DNA of 52,819 bases from Ectocarpus siliculosus (taxonomy: Eukaryota; Sar; Phaeophyceae; Ectocarpales; Ectocarpaceae), in assembly GCA_000310025.1 (NCBI GenBank), contig FN648299.1, positions 44,201 to 97,019 of the forward strand, in the 5' to 3' direction. The position numbers and the translations under genes are program-made. Each line of letters begins with the position of its first letter. The stretch's first letter is position 1. Below the pieces are notes generated by a model. It saw nothing but the letters and a program-made list of their open reading frames with translations. It did not search any database and was not told where the DNA came from. Below, one piece after another: positions 31,802-44,897 of the stretch.

Positions 31802-34800
31802 CTTGGGGGGGGGGCATCGGCGGGAGGGAGGGGGGCAAAACATAAGATAAGGCGTCATCACTGATGGAAGATAGATACCTCGTGGTGCCCGAGTCGTTGC
31901 GACGGCCAGGGCGACGAAGCAAGATACTCGACCTGGGGACTCACGCCGTGGGTGCTTTTGCGCGTGGAGCCTCGAGAGCAGTCCCGTAAAATAAATATGC
32001 AAATGAGATTTGTGCAACTTTTGCGTGTGAGCGCGGTGCGGAGAAAGGAGTATGGCAATATATAAAGTACGGAAAAAATACGGTAAATTTTCGATTTTCC
32101 TGTGCGGGTACATACAGAGAAACGGGGTACGGGAATTCAAGAGAAAGTATAAGGTGAGAAAGAGAATAATTTTGGACGTCCACATCGTCGCGGGGAAAGC
32201 GGCAGGCGCTGCTGGTCTAGTTGGCTATGATTCTACCTTAGGGTGGTAGAGGTCGGGAGTTCGAATCTCCCGTAGCGTCTTTTTTTGTTTCGCATTTTCC
32301 TTTTCGGCCGAGAGAAATTTTCAATCTTCAGCTCGTGCGGGTGAACAGCACGGTAATCATAACCATGTGCATATATTTTGACTTTTACGGCTTTGTGAGG
32401 ACTTATCAAAACACACACGAAGGGTGAATGAACTGCTTGTTTTCGTGTTCCAAACGAAAGGCCGGTGCGATTAATCCAAAACAACTGCATTGAAAAGACT
32501 CTCATGAACAATTCCGTCTGTAGACAGAACGAAAACTGTCTCCCGGATACTTGGTAGCAAATGCCTTCCGAGAAGAGTTCGGCTTTGAGAGGGAAGAAAA
32601 TACTACAAAAAAAAAAATCGCGAGTCGCTTTTCTGGGTCTGCAAAAAATAAAAAAACATCCAGCTGGCATCCTCGGAAGCTCCGTCGCCGCTGTTGTTTT
32701 TACCTGGACCAGAACTAAAAAAATGTAGATCTCACCTGTAGGTGGTGCCGATGATCGCGGTCGCGTTGAAGTCGGCAGGTACCCCGCGCGAAGACCGACC
32801 GCCGCCGCCGCCGCCGCCTCCCCTACCCCCCCCACGTAACGTTACGTCCTTGAGCATTTCTTCGATGTATTTGACGGCGCTGCGAGCGAATGAGAGAGAG
32901 AGAGAGAGAGAGAGGGGGGGAGAGAGAGAGATGAACAAAATGATGAGGCGACGTTGGGCGTCCAATGTCTAATGTGGCGACATGTTTTGGAGGATAATTT
33001 ATGGAGTAGGTTCTGGTGTTCTCCCTTCATAAATCAAGTTCCGGTTCCTCCTCCTGTGCCAAGCACTTTCTGTCGACTACACCCGTGTTGCATGTCCCCA
33101 CAAAGAAACAGATTCTGTTTTTTTAATTACGACGATGCATCGATCACGCGGAACCCCTACAGCGGCCAGATTCCTATGGGGACAGGCCGTTATTCGTCAA
33201 CAACTCCGGATGTAGTGGCGATCTAAAATGTTGCTAACCTTCTAAAGTAACCCTAGGCATGTCTCTACGGCGTGGTGCCATAAGAAAATTGGACGGGGCC
33301 GTTTTTGTTACCGCGGGTAGAGCGTTGAAGGTCAAATTTCGGGGGAACTTGGGGGAGAATCCAATCAAAATTGGAGGTAGACATGTGGGTCGTGTTTGGT
33401 CGATACAATAGGCGATAGAGTGGGCTAGAGTGCTCCACTGGAACGACTCTTGTAGTGGCGATCCAAATTGTGTCAACCCCTCAATGCTACCTGTGTCGAT
33501 GTAATCCAGTCTCGAGCGAGTTTGTCGACTCCTTTGCATAAGAAAAAACAGCAGTATCAACGATATAATAGCAATATCAAACAGAAGGCAGCTGCATCGA
33601 AAAGCCCATAGAAGGACCCAGAAAAAAAAATAGTACAAAAGCGTCAACACCGTGTTGCAGGTCCCACAGAAAGCAAAACAAGTATGACAAAGGGGCTCCG
33701 CGAAAATCGATGGTACCCGGCTTAAGCCCCCATCATGGGGTGCCCTGTGACAGCACCTGGTGCACGCCTTGTCACCGCTGGTACTCCTCACACAGATGGC
33801 TACGTGCCATGAAACCTGCAGGATACCTCAAGCATGTGTTCTACACGCGCAATCACTTGGTTTGGCCCGGTTTCGCTCTAAACCTGGCAAATGGGTGCCG
33901 TCAAAAGTGAAAGAGCTGCTGCTTCAAGCCCGTTCCGCAGCTCTGGGCACCAAAGTTCACGCTGCTAGCCTTTAGTTTGTGATCACCGACGGCGTCTGCG
34001 TCAGTTGGACTCCGGAAGACACCGAGCACAGATCGGAACGTTTCGTCACTTGACGACAACAACCAGAACAGCGACAACCTCGCGACGACGTTACTGCTGT
34101 AGCGCTTGCTGTTGAAGGCTACCGTTTGCTGAAACAAAAAAGGAACCTTACCTACTGAAGAAGTTCGATCGACTATGCAAAGGAAGGACTGCGCTTGCGA
34201 CAAAAATCCAACATGCGTAGGAACAAAAAGTTACAGCAAGAACAATTCCACCGAAAAAAAAAGACAAATCCCTCACCTTGCAGCGCTGGTGCTGTTGAAG
34301 GCGGAGATCATGACTCGGCCGTCCTCCTCGACATCCATGCCGTCGAGCGAAAAGTCTTCGATGATCTGGCGGATAATCTTACCTCCCGGGCCGATGATCT
34401 TGAGAACGGAGGGGAGGGTCGACCAACGGAAAGAAGATGGAAAGGGAAATACATTAAAAAAAAACGTTTTCACAAGGTTCGTCACAACACAGTAGACACA
34501 CACACAGCAAAAGCAAGGGGAAGCACGGAACAGGAAACGGTCGACAGACCGGCGTGCTCGAAATATGGCACGGAAGTTGACTGTGAATCCTACGTTTCAT
34601 GAACAGACTGGACTTGACAGCGCTCGTAAATACCCTTGCGCGAACGCTGACGTCGCTCAGGTGCGACGATTCCTCGAGTGCCAACAAAAAAAAAAAAAAA
34701 TCGGCCGTGCGACGCGAGCAGCAATAGTACATGAAAATACATCCCTGTCCAATCCTCGAATTTTGTATTTAGTACGATGTTTGACGCTTGATGTAAGGCA

Positions 34801-37800
34801 CCGTTCGGGAGGAGGCGGGCGGTCCTCTTAAGGACCACACCCCAAGCAAAAAAAGTCAACGTCAGATATATCTAGCAATCAGGTAGAAATTAATGAGCGC
34901 ATGCCTGCCTACTGCTGTAGAATTTCACGTAGAGGACTTAAGAGACACAGGGAACTGTCCGGAACGCCACCCGTCCGAGTCGCAAAAGTGACTTCCTGAC
35001 CTCTGTCAGCGATAGAGATAGATAGAGAGAAAGAGGAAGAGAGACAGACACACAAAGGAAGTAACTGCTCGTGATGAGAAGCGACAGGCGCAAACACGGC
35101 GAGAACGGCCCACGATCACATACCAGCCCGAACATTCCGTTGAGAAACGCAAAAACAACAGCTCTCCAACCGTAGAAAATCGCACAGTCATAAGACCAAC
35201 CCGAAGAGATCGTTGACAAACACAAAATCCGCAGCTGAAAACCAGCAACGCCGGGCCAATGACGTCCATACTTTACCTTTCCGATCTGGTCAGGGTCCAC
35301 GCTCATGATGGTCGCGGTCGGCACGAAGGGGGAAATCTCCTTTCTCGGGCCGTCTGGCTGGGCCTTCTGCATCTCCCCCAGGATGTGAAGACGCCCGGCC
35401 TTGGCCTGGGTCAGGGCGCGCCCGAGCAGCGCCGTGGTGAGGCCGGCGCACTTGATGTCCAGCTGGAACGTGGTGATACCTGAGATGGAGGGCACAGGAA
35501 GCAGCAGTTGGGCATACGAAAGAAAAACAGAATGGCCACTTGATGAAATTGCCTGAGATGCGGGGGCGGGGGGCGGGGGGGGGGGGGGGGGNNNNNNNNN
35601 NNNNNNNNNNNNNNNNNNNNNNNNNNNNNNNNNNNNNNNNNNNNNNNNNNNNNNNNNNNNNNNNNNNNNNNNNNNNNNNNNNNNNNNNNNNNNNNNNNNN
35701 NNNNNNNNNNNNNNNNNNNNNNNNNNNNNNNNNNNNNNNNNNNNNNNNNNNNNNNNNNNNNNNNNNNNNNNNNNNNNNNNNNNNNNNNNNNNNNNNNNNN
35801 NNNNNNNNNNNNNNNNNNNNNNNNNNNNNNNNNNNNNNNNNNNNNNNNNNNNNNNNNNNNNNNNNNNNNNNNNNNNNNNNNNNNNNNNNNNNNNNNNNNN
35901 NNNNNNNNNNNNNNNNNNNNNNNNNNNNNNNNNNNNNNNNNNNNNNNNNNNNNNNNNNNNGGGGGGGGGGGTGGGGGGGGGGGGGGGTGTACTCATAGTC
36001 GTGCATGCCGTAGTCGTTTGACCATTGACCTCGCATCCCTACAAAGCCGGGACGGAGCACGCCGGGTTCTCACCGGACCAGGCTCTCACATCACCAAGCG
36101 CGAAGCGCCGTGAGGTATTTGGCGAGTCGCATGAAGGGTGAGCTGCATCCTGCTAAGGGTGTTCGGCATCTTGTGCTTACTTCCTTGCGTACGGATGACA
36201 GCTACGTATGACTTAATTTATTTTCTGGTGCTTTTACTTCCAGAGACAGTTGTAAGCACTGTGTAACTGCCTCGAGGAAGCTTGACCATTTTAACACAAC
36301 GTGGTGCCATCATCCCCCGTTGCGCGGAGTGAGGTTTCTCCACCCCGCACAACATGATCTACTCGACCACCATTATGGTTACCGCCAAAAAAAAAAACGA
36401 GGTAAAAAAAAAAAAACGGTAACCTGGTTGCCAAGTTCACGAAGTGAATTGGCTTGTTTTACAACGTCGTTGCCAAGCGACGAAAACCCAATCCCGATGG
36501 CAAACACCGAGTGGGGGGCTTGTTTTACAACGTCGTTGCCAAGCGACGAAAACCCAAACCCCGATGGCAAACACCGGGGGGGGCGGCTTGTTTTACAACG
36601 TCGTTGCCAAGCGACGAAAACCCAACCCCGATGGCAAACACCGGGGGGGGGGAGGGGGCGGGGGGCACAGAAAGCATCGGTTTGGCATAACAAAAACAAA
36701 CATGGCACAATTCATGCGAGAGGGGTGGTTAAGACCTGGTCTTCTCATTACAAACACAGCCAATCAGTACGACAAGAAAACCACAAAAAAAAAACTCAAA
36801 CAAGAGAGCGGAACGGCGCCTCACCATAGGGATCAGTTTCGATACAATGTCCCCAAAGCCCGCGTATTTAGGTTCATTGGGGGCTTCGAACATAGTGTGG
36901 GACACCAAACCGCTCGATAAAAACTGACCTGGGCACATGAATACAAGCTCGGCACAAAATTACTCGGGTGTTGGTGTTGGTATTGATATTTCGGGACCAC
37001 AACGAAGCAGTGCGATTGTCCGGTGGCCACGCAGGCATGGGGTGCAACACTATTTCGAGGGTGCTCGTAACATGCGGTATGGTACTGTTTTTGTGGCCGT
37101 CATTACCACAGAGAGTTATCCCAAACCCGAACCCTCGGTGACACTTCCTGATACTACGGAAGATAGCACCCCCACGATGACTCTTCCCTGGTACTACGGA
37201 AGAAAACACACCCACGATGACGCTTCCTGATACTACGGAAGATAGCACCCCCAATGACACTTCCCTGGTTTCCCTGGTGCTACGGAAGAAAACACCCCCC
37301 CCGATGACACTTCCTGGTACTAAGGAAGATAACACACCCTTGTCGTTGCCCGCAACCTTGAAGTCCATGGTGCCAAGCGCGTCCTCGAGTCCGAGAATGT
37401 CGGTAAGCACCACCGCTTCCTCGCCGCTGCCGCCTTCCTCATCCAGCAGCAGCCTGCGCGGCACCAAAAGGGTGCGCCACCAGACAACGTACACAACCGG
37501 GGAGATAACACCGGAAGGCATGGTGAACCACAAGGATAGACTCGTTGAACGTGACCGTGGCTTCTGTAGCCCCGCTATATACCGCCTCCTCTTTCTTTCA
37601 GCAGAAATAACCCTCTACAGCAGTACTGGCGGAAATAGCAACACCAGCAACGTTTGACATGCAGGGAGAGCAAGCAAGCCAGTCAGGCACGTCGTGTTGA
37701 CTACCGCAGTACCTGAGGGGGTTGCGTGCTCAGAACAAGGTATCAGAGGCAGCATGCGAAGGTGACGGTCGTGGAACTGCAGAAACAATATGCGGTGGGA

Positions 37801-40800
37801 AACGTGCCGGTCCGCACGCCAGAAATTCCGATTCACTGATTCACTGACTGCTGTTCCTCTAGCCGTCCTTCGCTTGCCATCCTCTCTCCTCCCTCTCATG
37901 CTCCTCACGCATTTGTTTTCCTTTCCTAGCGAAAAAGGTTCACCCAAAGCTGCTCTTAACAACTCTCGAAAAACTCCTTCTGTGTCTGAATGAAGCCTGC
38001 GACAGTACAGACAGAGCGGGCAAGACACCAACCAACCAGCACGCCACACAGACAGACAGACCGAGGTGACCAACCATACTAACGACGCTCACCACACGTA
38101 GAGGAAAAAAAAAAAAAAAAACTACGCACGTACCCCATGGCCACCCCCGCGATGGGAGAGGAGACCGGGATCCCCGCGTCCATCATGGCGAGGCTGCCGC
38201 CGCAGACGCTGGCCATGCTGCTCGACCCGCAGCTCTCGGTGATGAGGCTCTCCACCCGAACGGTGTACGGGAAGTCGTTCTGCGGAACGACGCACGCGCG
38301 CGCGAAAAAAAAAAAGCAAGTCGCAGTGAAAGAGCAGAGGCCGTTGAACACAAAAAAAAACAGCAACAAGACCATGGCACAGCAGTAGTGAGAGTAAGAG
38401 AGAGGACAAAAAGGTCACAAGAGGCGCATTTGAAAAGCCAATAGATCAAGCAAAAAAAAATACTGCAGGGAGAGGGAGATGATCCACACAGAGACAAGAC
38501 AACAAAAAAAAATGCCATCATGGAGTGAATGGGGCTAATCGTTACTTCCCAGCAAAAATCAGCATTTTGCCCCACGCTTCAACGATACTAATGCCGAATC
38601 CCAGCCAGAGTCCGACCAAAAAGAAAGAAGAGGCGCACACGAGACCGAGAAGGTACCCAAATACACACCGATATGCAAGACTTTTCTTGACCTAGCTTAC
38701 AACCGCAGGAAAGCCGCGAGAGAGAGACCGCAAGGTAGCATGCACCATGCCTAAAAATAAATACATATGCATACACGGGGCCACAAGGGAGCACTGCGAC
38801 TTGCACAGATACAATTATGCCCGACGTCGGCGTTCACTCGACTGACTCACCACGGGGGGGACGGTGTAGGAAAGGGCCTTCTCCGCAAGAGCGCCGTGAC
38901 CCACCTCGCGGCGGCCGGGGCCACCGATTCGGCCCGTCTGAGGAGCAAAAAAAAAAAAAAAGTCCTTGTTGGTGCCCGGTTGCTTCGCCATCGTCGGTGC
39001 TCGGCAGTGGCCGTGCATGTGCTCTTGGCGTCGGAAAACTTAGGTGGGAGTGCTGGTCTTAGCCCGAGGATTGAAAGGCGGCTATGAAATTACTGTTGTT
39101 GTGGTCGTCGTTGTTGGGTGGTGGTGCTAATGGCAGTGGTGGGAGTGGGGTCGTCACACTGGGCGCTTTTTCGCCGATGACTGATGCACACGACACGAAT
39201 TACACGGTAAATTTAGATAATTGTGGGAAGGGAGGGTCCTATCGATTCGGCGCGCTTCCCAAAACAGAGACAAGGACCGCTAGCGCGAGACTGTGAACGA
39301 TGAACGACGGTGCATGCTGGAGGGCAAAACAACTCGACCGACACCGCCAAGGACACGAGCCGAGAGAGATGGAGAAAAACACAGGTGCAAGACGAGAGCA
39401 GCACACAGTAAAATAAAGGCGATCCCCGAAAAAACAAAAACGACAGCACACTCAACAAGTCTGGCAGAGCGGGTACGGGACGAAGGATTAAGCCACACAC
39501 AGAGCAAACGTCAAACGAAAAGAACAATTCTCATCCAAAGGGCAAAAGAATAAATTAAAAAAAAAACACACGTAAAACACGGCCAATGACTGACAGTGTG
39601 GAGAACCGATCAACAACAAGCAAAATAAGAGTGACGAGATCATGGCCCTCACCTCTCCCACGCAGCTGGGCGGGAACGTGTACTGCAGGTAGAAGTGCTT
39701 CAAGATCATACCGGTGATGCCGTCGGTTTTCTGGCTCGAACCGGAGCCCCCGAGAGTTACCGTTGCGATGGCCTTGTGGGACGGGTTTTCCATCAAAACG
39801 AACAACAACAGCAGCGGTAGGGGCAGCAGGGGCAGTGGCAGCACAACTTCCGGTCAACGGTAGCAAAGGATTAGTTATAGGCAACAAGTGCTGCGCCGCT
39901 TGCGTGTCACGTGTTTCACATCGGACCATAAGTGTACAGGCGCCAATACCTGATGGCGATAGAGTGGTAGGTAGCAGCAAAGGCGGCAAGACAAGACGGT
40001 CAACGTGAACCGAATTGGAAAAAAACAGAAAACTCGAAAGGTTTCCCGTCAATGTTGATGTTTTCAGCAGCATGGACATTTTAGGCAGAGGGAGTGAACT
40101 GAACTCTCGCCAAATAGTGAAACGCGGACAGTCGCGAAAAACACAAGGGCACTGCAGTGAAGGCTGAGGGAAAACTTCCTCCTGTGTGATGCATCAAATA
40201 CATAAATCGAAAGGTGCCCACTGACACCAACAACAGACGGGGCGAGAATGAAAAAAACAAAATCTATGGGTTCATTACCAATTTTTTCCTGGACTCTCAC
40301 CTGTGGAAAGAGAGGTCTAGATTTGGGTTAGGGTTTTAGGGTTTTAGGGTGTTACATTCAGAAAAAAAAAAAAAACATGGACCAAGCACCTGAGTATCCC
40401 CTCTTGTGAAGAGACACGAACCGTGCGTCCTGGGAAGCAGGCCCGTCTCGATGCTGATTGGTCGGACCTGCGGGGAAATCATAGAGGAAGTGAACGGAAA
40501 GGAAGGAGATTGGCCAAAGACCGAGAACGCATTGAACAACCAATGCATTTCCCTTATCGACATGAATGCCGCCCTCATGTCGACTTAAGTCTTGGCGCTC
40601 TGTCCCCTATAGTAGTACTCGCGCTCTACATGATTCAGTCCATCAGAGCTATTCATGTTTTAAGCCATACGTTCACCACGAAACCTCTAGAGGACGGAGT
40701 TTCGCGAAATCACGGGGGGTAGCTAGTTGGAACAGACGAACATGTACCTACAGAATTGTGTGGCTGTTGCTGGTAGGGTGTAACGCAATCAACGGAAAAC

Positions 40801-43800
40801 ATCGGTTACCGAGCTCACTTTTTGGAAAATGAGAAAAACCACATGCCACATTCGGCAGACCGACACAGACTACAGCAACCCGTACCACGCTCTTCCGGTA
40901 TGGTGCGGGACGATAGCGTTAACGGAATCGCACCCGCGACGGAACTGCTAAACGACAACCAACTGGACGCACCAAGCAGGCACGGCTTTACCTCGTCTGT
41001 TCTTCGCCCGTCGCAGCGCCGCCCTGTCTCCTTGACAATTGTCCGTAACCGTTTCGAGTACAGCTTCTTCAGCGCAGTCTGTTCGTGCGGGACAGGGAGA
41101 AAAACAAACAACCATGAGACAACAAGACAAGGTATGCATACTTTTTCGCAAGATTCACACCAACACGCGTGTGTACTTTGAAACCCAGGCCCCTCGAGTG
41201 CTTCTTTGACGGAGGGCCAGATTTCGTCTCGATGGTCAACGACAACGGCAGCGGTTTTGCCAAGAACGTCGAGTTCGGTGAAATCATGCTAGTAACCTCA
41301 CAACAAAAGACAACACCGAGACCGAATAAAACAAAAAAAGTTATTATCACCGCTTTGATCACACTATAAATACAAGCAGGCAGCAACGTGATGTCAAGGC
41401 ACAGCGTGCCACAGGTCGGTCCCGCTCGAAAAAAACTCTTCCCTCGAAAAGCCAACAAAACCATCACGGGCATCACGCATAATACGCGCCGCACCACAAA
41501 TCCCCCCCCACCGGCCAGAACTTCAGACTGGAAGCGCGATTGTGACAATCGGTGACGACATCCAGGAACAACAACGACAACAACGACAACAACAACAACC
41601 CGACCGTTGCACGAACAAAAAACTCCCAAGCACTCCACCACACAGCTACAACAGCACGACAGAAACCACCGGTACGCACCTCGACATCGTACGTGCTGTA
41701 GCGCCCGTTTCCGGGCTCCTCCCCCTCTGCCACCTGCAGCGCTTCCCGAGTCAGCCCGGTCAGCTCCCTCATGGCCGACGACTGGTCGTCCTTCCCTTCC
41801 CCCGACTCGAACAGGGCGTGGTCAACCTACAGTAGGCGAACGACAACGACGACAACGACGACGACGAAGGTGACAAAACTGCGACACCGAAGACAGTTTG
41901 AAAACAACAAATAAAACATTTAGACAAAAAAAAAAAAAATTAAGTCTTCTCTCATTACAAATTAAGAAAATCAAATAAAGTAAAAAAAAAAGCTAAACAC
42001 AACGACATCGATGACGACAACGACGACAACAACAATAACGATGACGAAGATGACGAACCGGCGACACCGAAGACATCGGCGACGACGACAACAACAACAA
42101 CAACAACGAGGTGACGAGACGGCGACACCGAAGACATCGAGGACGGCAGTAACTTTTGGGGCTGGATGAAGAACAGGCGGGACATGACGGGGGGGGGGAG
42201 GGGGTCCGCGAGTACGAAAATCGGCGTGTGATACGAGACCGGCATCGCGGTCGTGTCAGTGGCGGATGCGGTCACGGCAGGTACAGTACAACATACCGGT
42301 AGGGGCGAAAGAACAAAGCGAACACGGGAAAATACAGGGAAACAACCGCATCTACTATTTTGACATTCATCCCGGACGACCAGCGACAAAAAAAAAAGCA
42401 AAAAAGTGCGGATACTATCTCGGGGGGAAGCGGTTGCTGACGTATGTAGATACAAACCTTGTCCTGGAAGTCTCTCTCCATGATCTCGTCCAACCCCTCC
42501 GGCGGCAGCCTAAGAGTGTCCGTCTTCTTCTCCTTGCCTGCCACCTCGCTCCACTCCTCGATACCTTTCCGGAGCAGTTCAAGCGGGACGCGAGGGGGGA
42601 AGGCTGCTCATAAAATCTTCGCCGCGGCTGTTGCAGTTGCTGTGGTCAGCTGCTCTTGCTCTTCCCCCCACAGCGGCCATGCTCTTACTATTTGTACAGT
42701 TTTTCGGGATTGTTCGGAGTTCGCAGTTTACACCCCAACACCCGTCTCGAGCACAAAAAAAAAATGAGCCTGTCCCTTCAAGAGCAACAGAAGTACGCAG
42801 ACGTAACAAACGCTTTCGTCTCTCTTCGGCAACATAGCTCGAAGGCATGCACATACGCTGCAATATTTTCGTGCTCTGGCAAACGGCATACCGTGCTAAA
42901 TTCGAGAAATTCCTCCACAGTGCCCCGTTTGTACTATCTACGGTTGGCGGGGGGGTGGGGTAGAGGGTCGGGTTACTTGTTCGCGTTTTCTTCCATGAGA
43001 CAACAACAGAGCAAGAGAACAAACGACCTAGGACGAAACACAGCAGACCCGGCCCGCACTGAGGAGAACACCGTCTGCGTAAACGACGCTCTCATGTTCT
43101 CCAGCGCAAACAACAAATACCCCCTTCCTACACACGCGAGGATCAACCGAGAAACACAGAAGCACACACGAACAAAAGGAGGTCAAATATAAAAGCGCTC
43201 GCAAACCTGGGAACGCTCGAATACTATAACACACGTGTCGAAAAATCTCTCACCTAGACATAAGTCCCTGACCGCCGCGTGCCCCACCTCAATGGCGCGC
43301 ATCATGTCCTCCTCGCAGACAAAGTCGCTCTCCCCCTCGATCATTAGGACTCCATCCCTGTTTATTGGTTGAATTGTTAACGTTGCGACACGTGGGGGGG
43401 GAAATGAAAAGGAAATTAAAGATGCGGCGAAACAATTTGTGAAATATTTGAAAGTATAGAAGAACACCAGTTCTCCGCAAACGCAAACACAAAAACATGG
43501 CAGCACTAGTGTTACGGCTTGCCCGCTAGTGCCAAGAAGAACGCGTTCGGGCAATGCATGGTGACGAAAACGACGTCTCGATTGCAGGGTTCTAGGACAA
43601 CAACGATAACGGACGTTCAACGACACCACCATGAACAACATCCTTCGGGCTCGTGTTGCGTGCAGGAATCTTGGTCCGCTGTATTAAAAAAAAAAAAAAA
43701 ACAGACACTGAAACTCACGCCGTGCCGGCGATGGTGAGGTTAAGGGGTGACATTGCCGCCACGGATATCTCCGGGTTGACCACGAGTTCTCCCTCCGAGT

Positions 43801-44739
43801 CCATGCCGACCTGAGAAAAAGAAAACACCGAGCAGACCAAACACGAAAGAGCGCAAGCATGAAACGCCGCAGACGAAACACAGTGACAAACGACCAACCA
43901 CTGCCGTAAAGATGAAAACCACACAACCTCGAAAGCGGTAACAATCACGAAGCGTAAAGATGGCCGGGCCAACCACCCCCCAGTTGTTTTTTTCGACTAT
44001 AACGCTGCAAGCAATAGTTCATATTTCCATGAAACGACAAAACGACAGCAGTATTATAGTCTCCCTCTTGCATTCTTCGAGCACTACAAACAGCCGTGAT
44101 CAATTTTCTCAAGAAGACACTACCAGAGAACTAATAGAGCAGCAAATACAACACGCAACAACAAACTGCAAGAGAGAGAAGGGAAAACATAAGACAAGTA
44201 CCCCCCTGTCGCCACCCACGGGTGCGAGACATCAATTGACTGAGACGACGCACCGATAAAGGCGATTACAAAGCCGTGCTGTACGTGAGAGAGCCCCGAG
44301 ATGCTACGGGTGAAAGGCGTGTGGTACCAAGCAGAACACAACACGCTTGTGTACTGTACGACAAACAACGCATCACGACCAGACACCAGATATCAAGGAG
44401 AGAGCAAAATCCCCAAAAAGGTGTGTGTGTCCGTGGCGACAACCCATCCCTCCCTCAAAAGCTGCCTGCTGGCATAAATCACGATAATACCGAACGGCCC
44501 CGGAGACAAGTAACGTCAAAAACCGGGTCGAGGTTTATTTTCTAACTTCATCGCCACTACTGTCGAGCACAGGTTGTTTCATAGAAGTATCGTCTAGTAC
44601 AGGATCCCCCGCTGAGATTTAGACCTATTTTCTTTGTAATTTCCGTGAGAAATTGAGCTTCAGTTTCGTAACGAAATACTCCTGTTTTCTTACCTGCAGG
44701 CCCGTCATGTACTACTACCACTACCACTACCAGTACCAG

Positions 44740-44796
<57 letters not shown>

Positions 44797-44800
44797 CACA

Positions 44801-44841
<41 letters not shown>

Positions 44842-44861
44842 CACTACTACTACTACTACTA

Positions 44862-44897
<36 letters not shown>

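Noticed and set aside
33160-33500. Direct repeat with TGTAGTGGCGATC motif in PNPase intron 15
   Set aside because: There are only two short, diverged copies with no structure or ends; too weak to report as an element.
34938-36060. Large open frames across the N gap
   Set aside because: They exist only because runs of N are translated as X. The real content is PNPase exon 14 plus intron.
36320-36920. Overlapping plus-strand frames with repeated [11 protein letters not shown]-type peptides
   Set aside because: They are products of the 66-68-base minisatellite inside PNPase intron 13.
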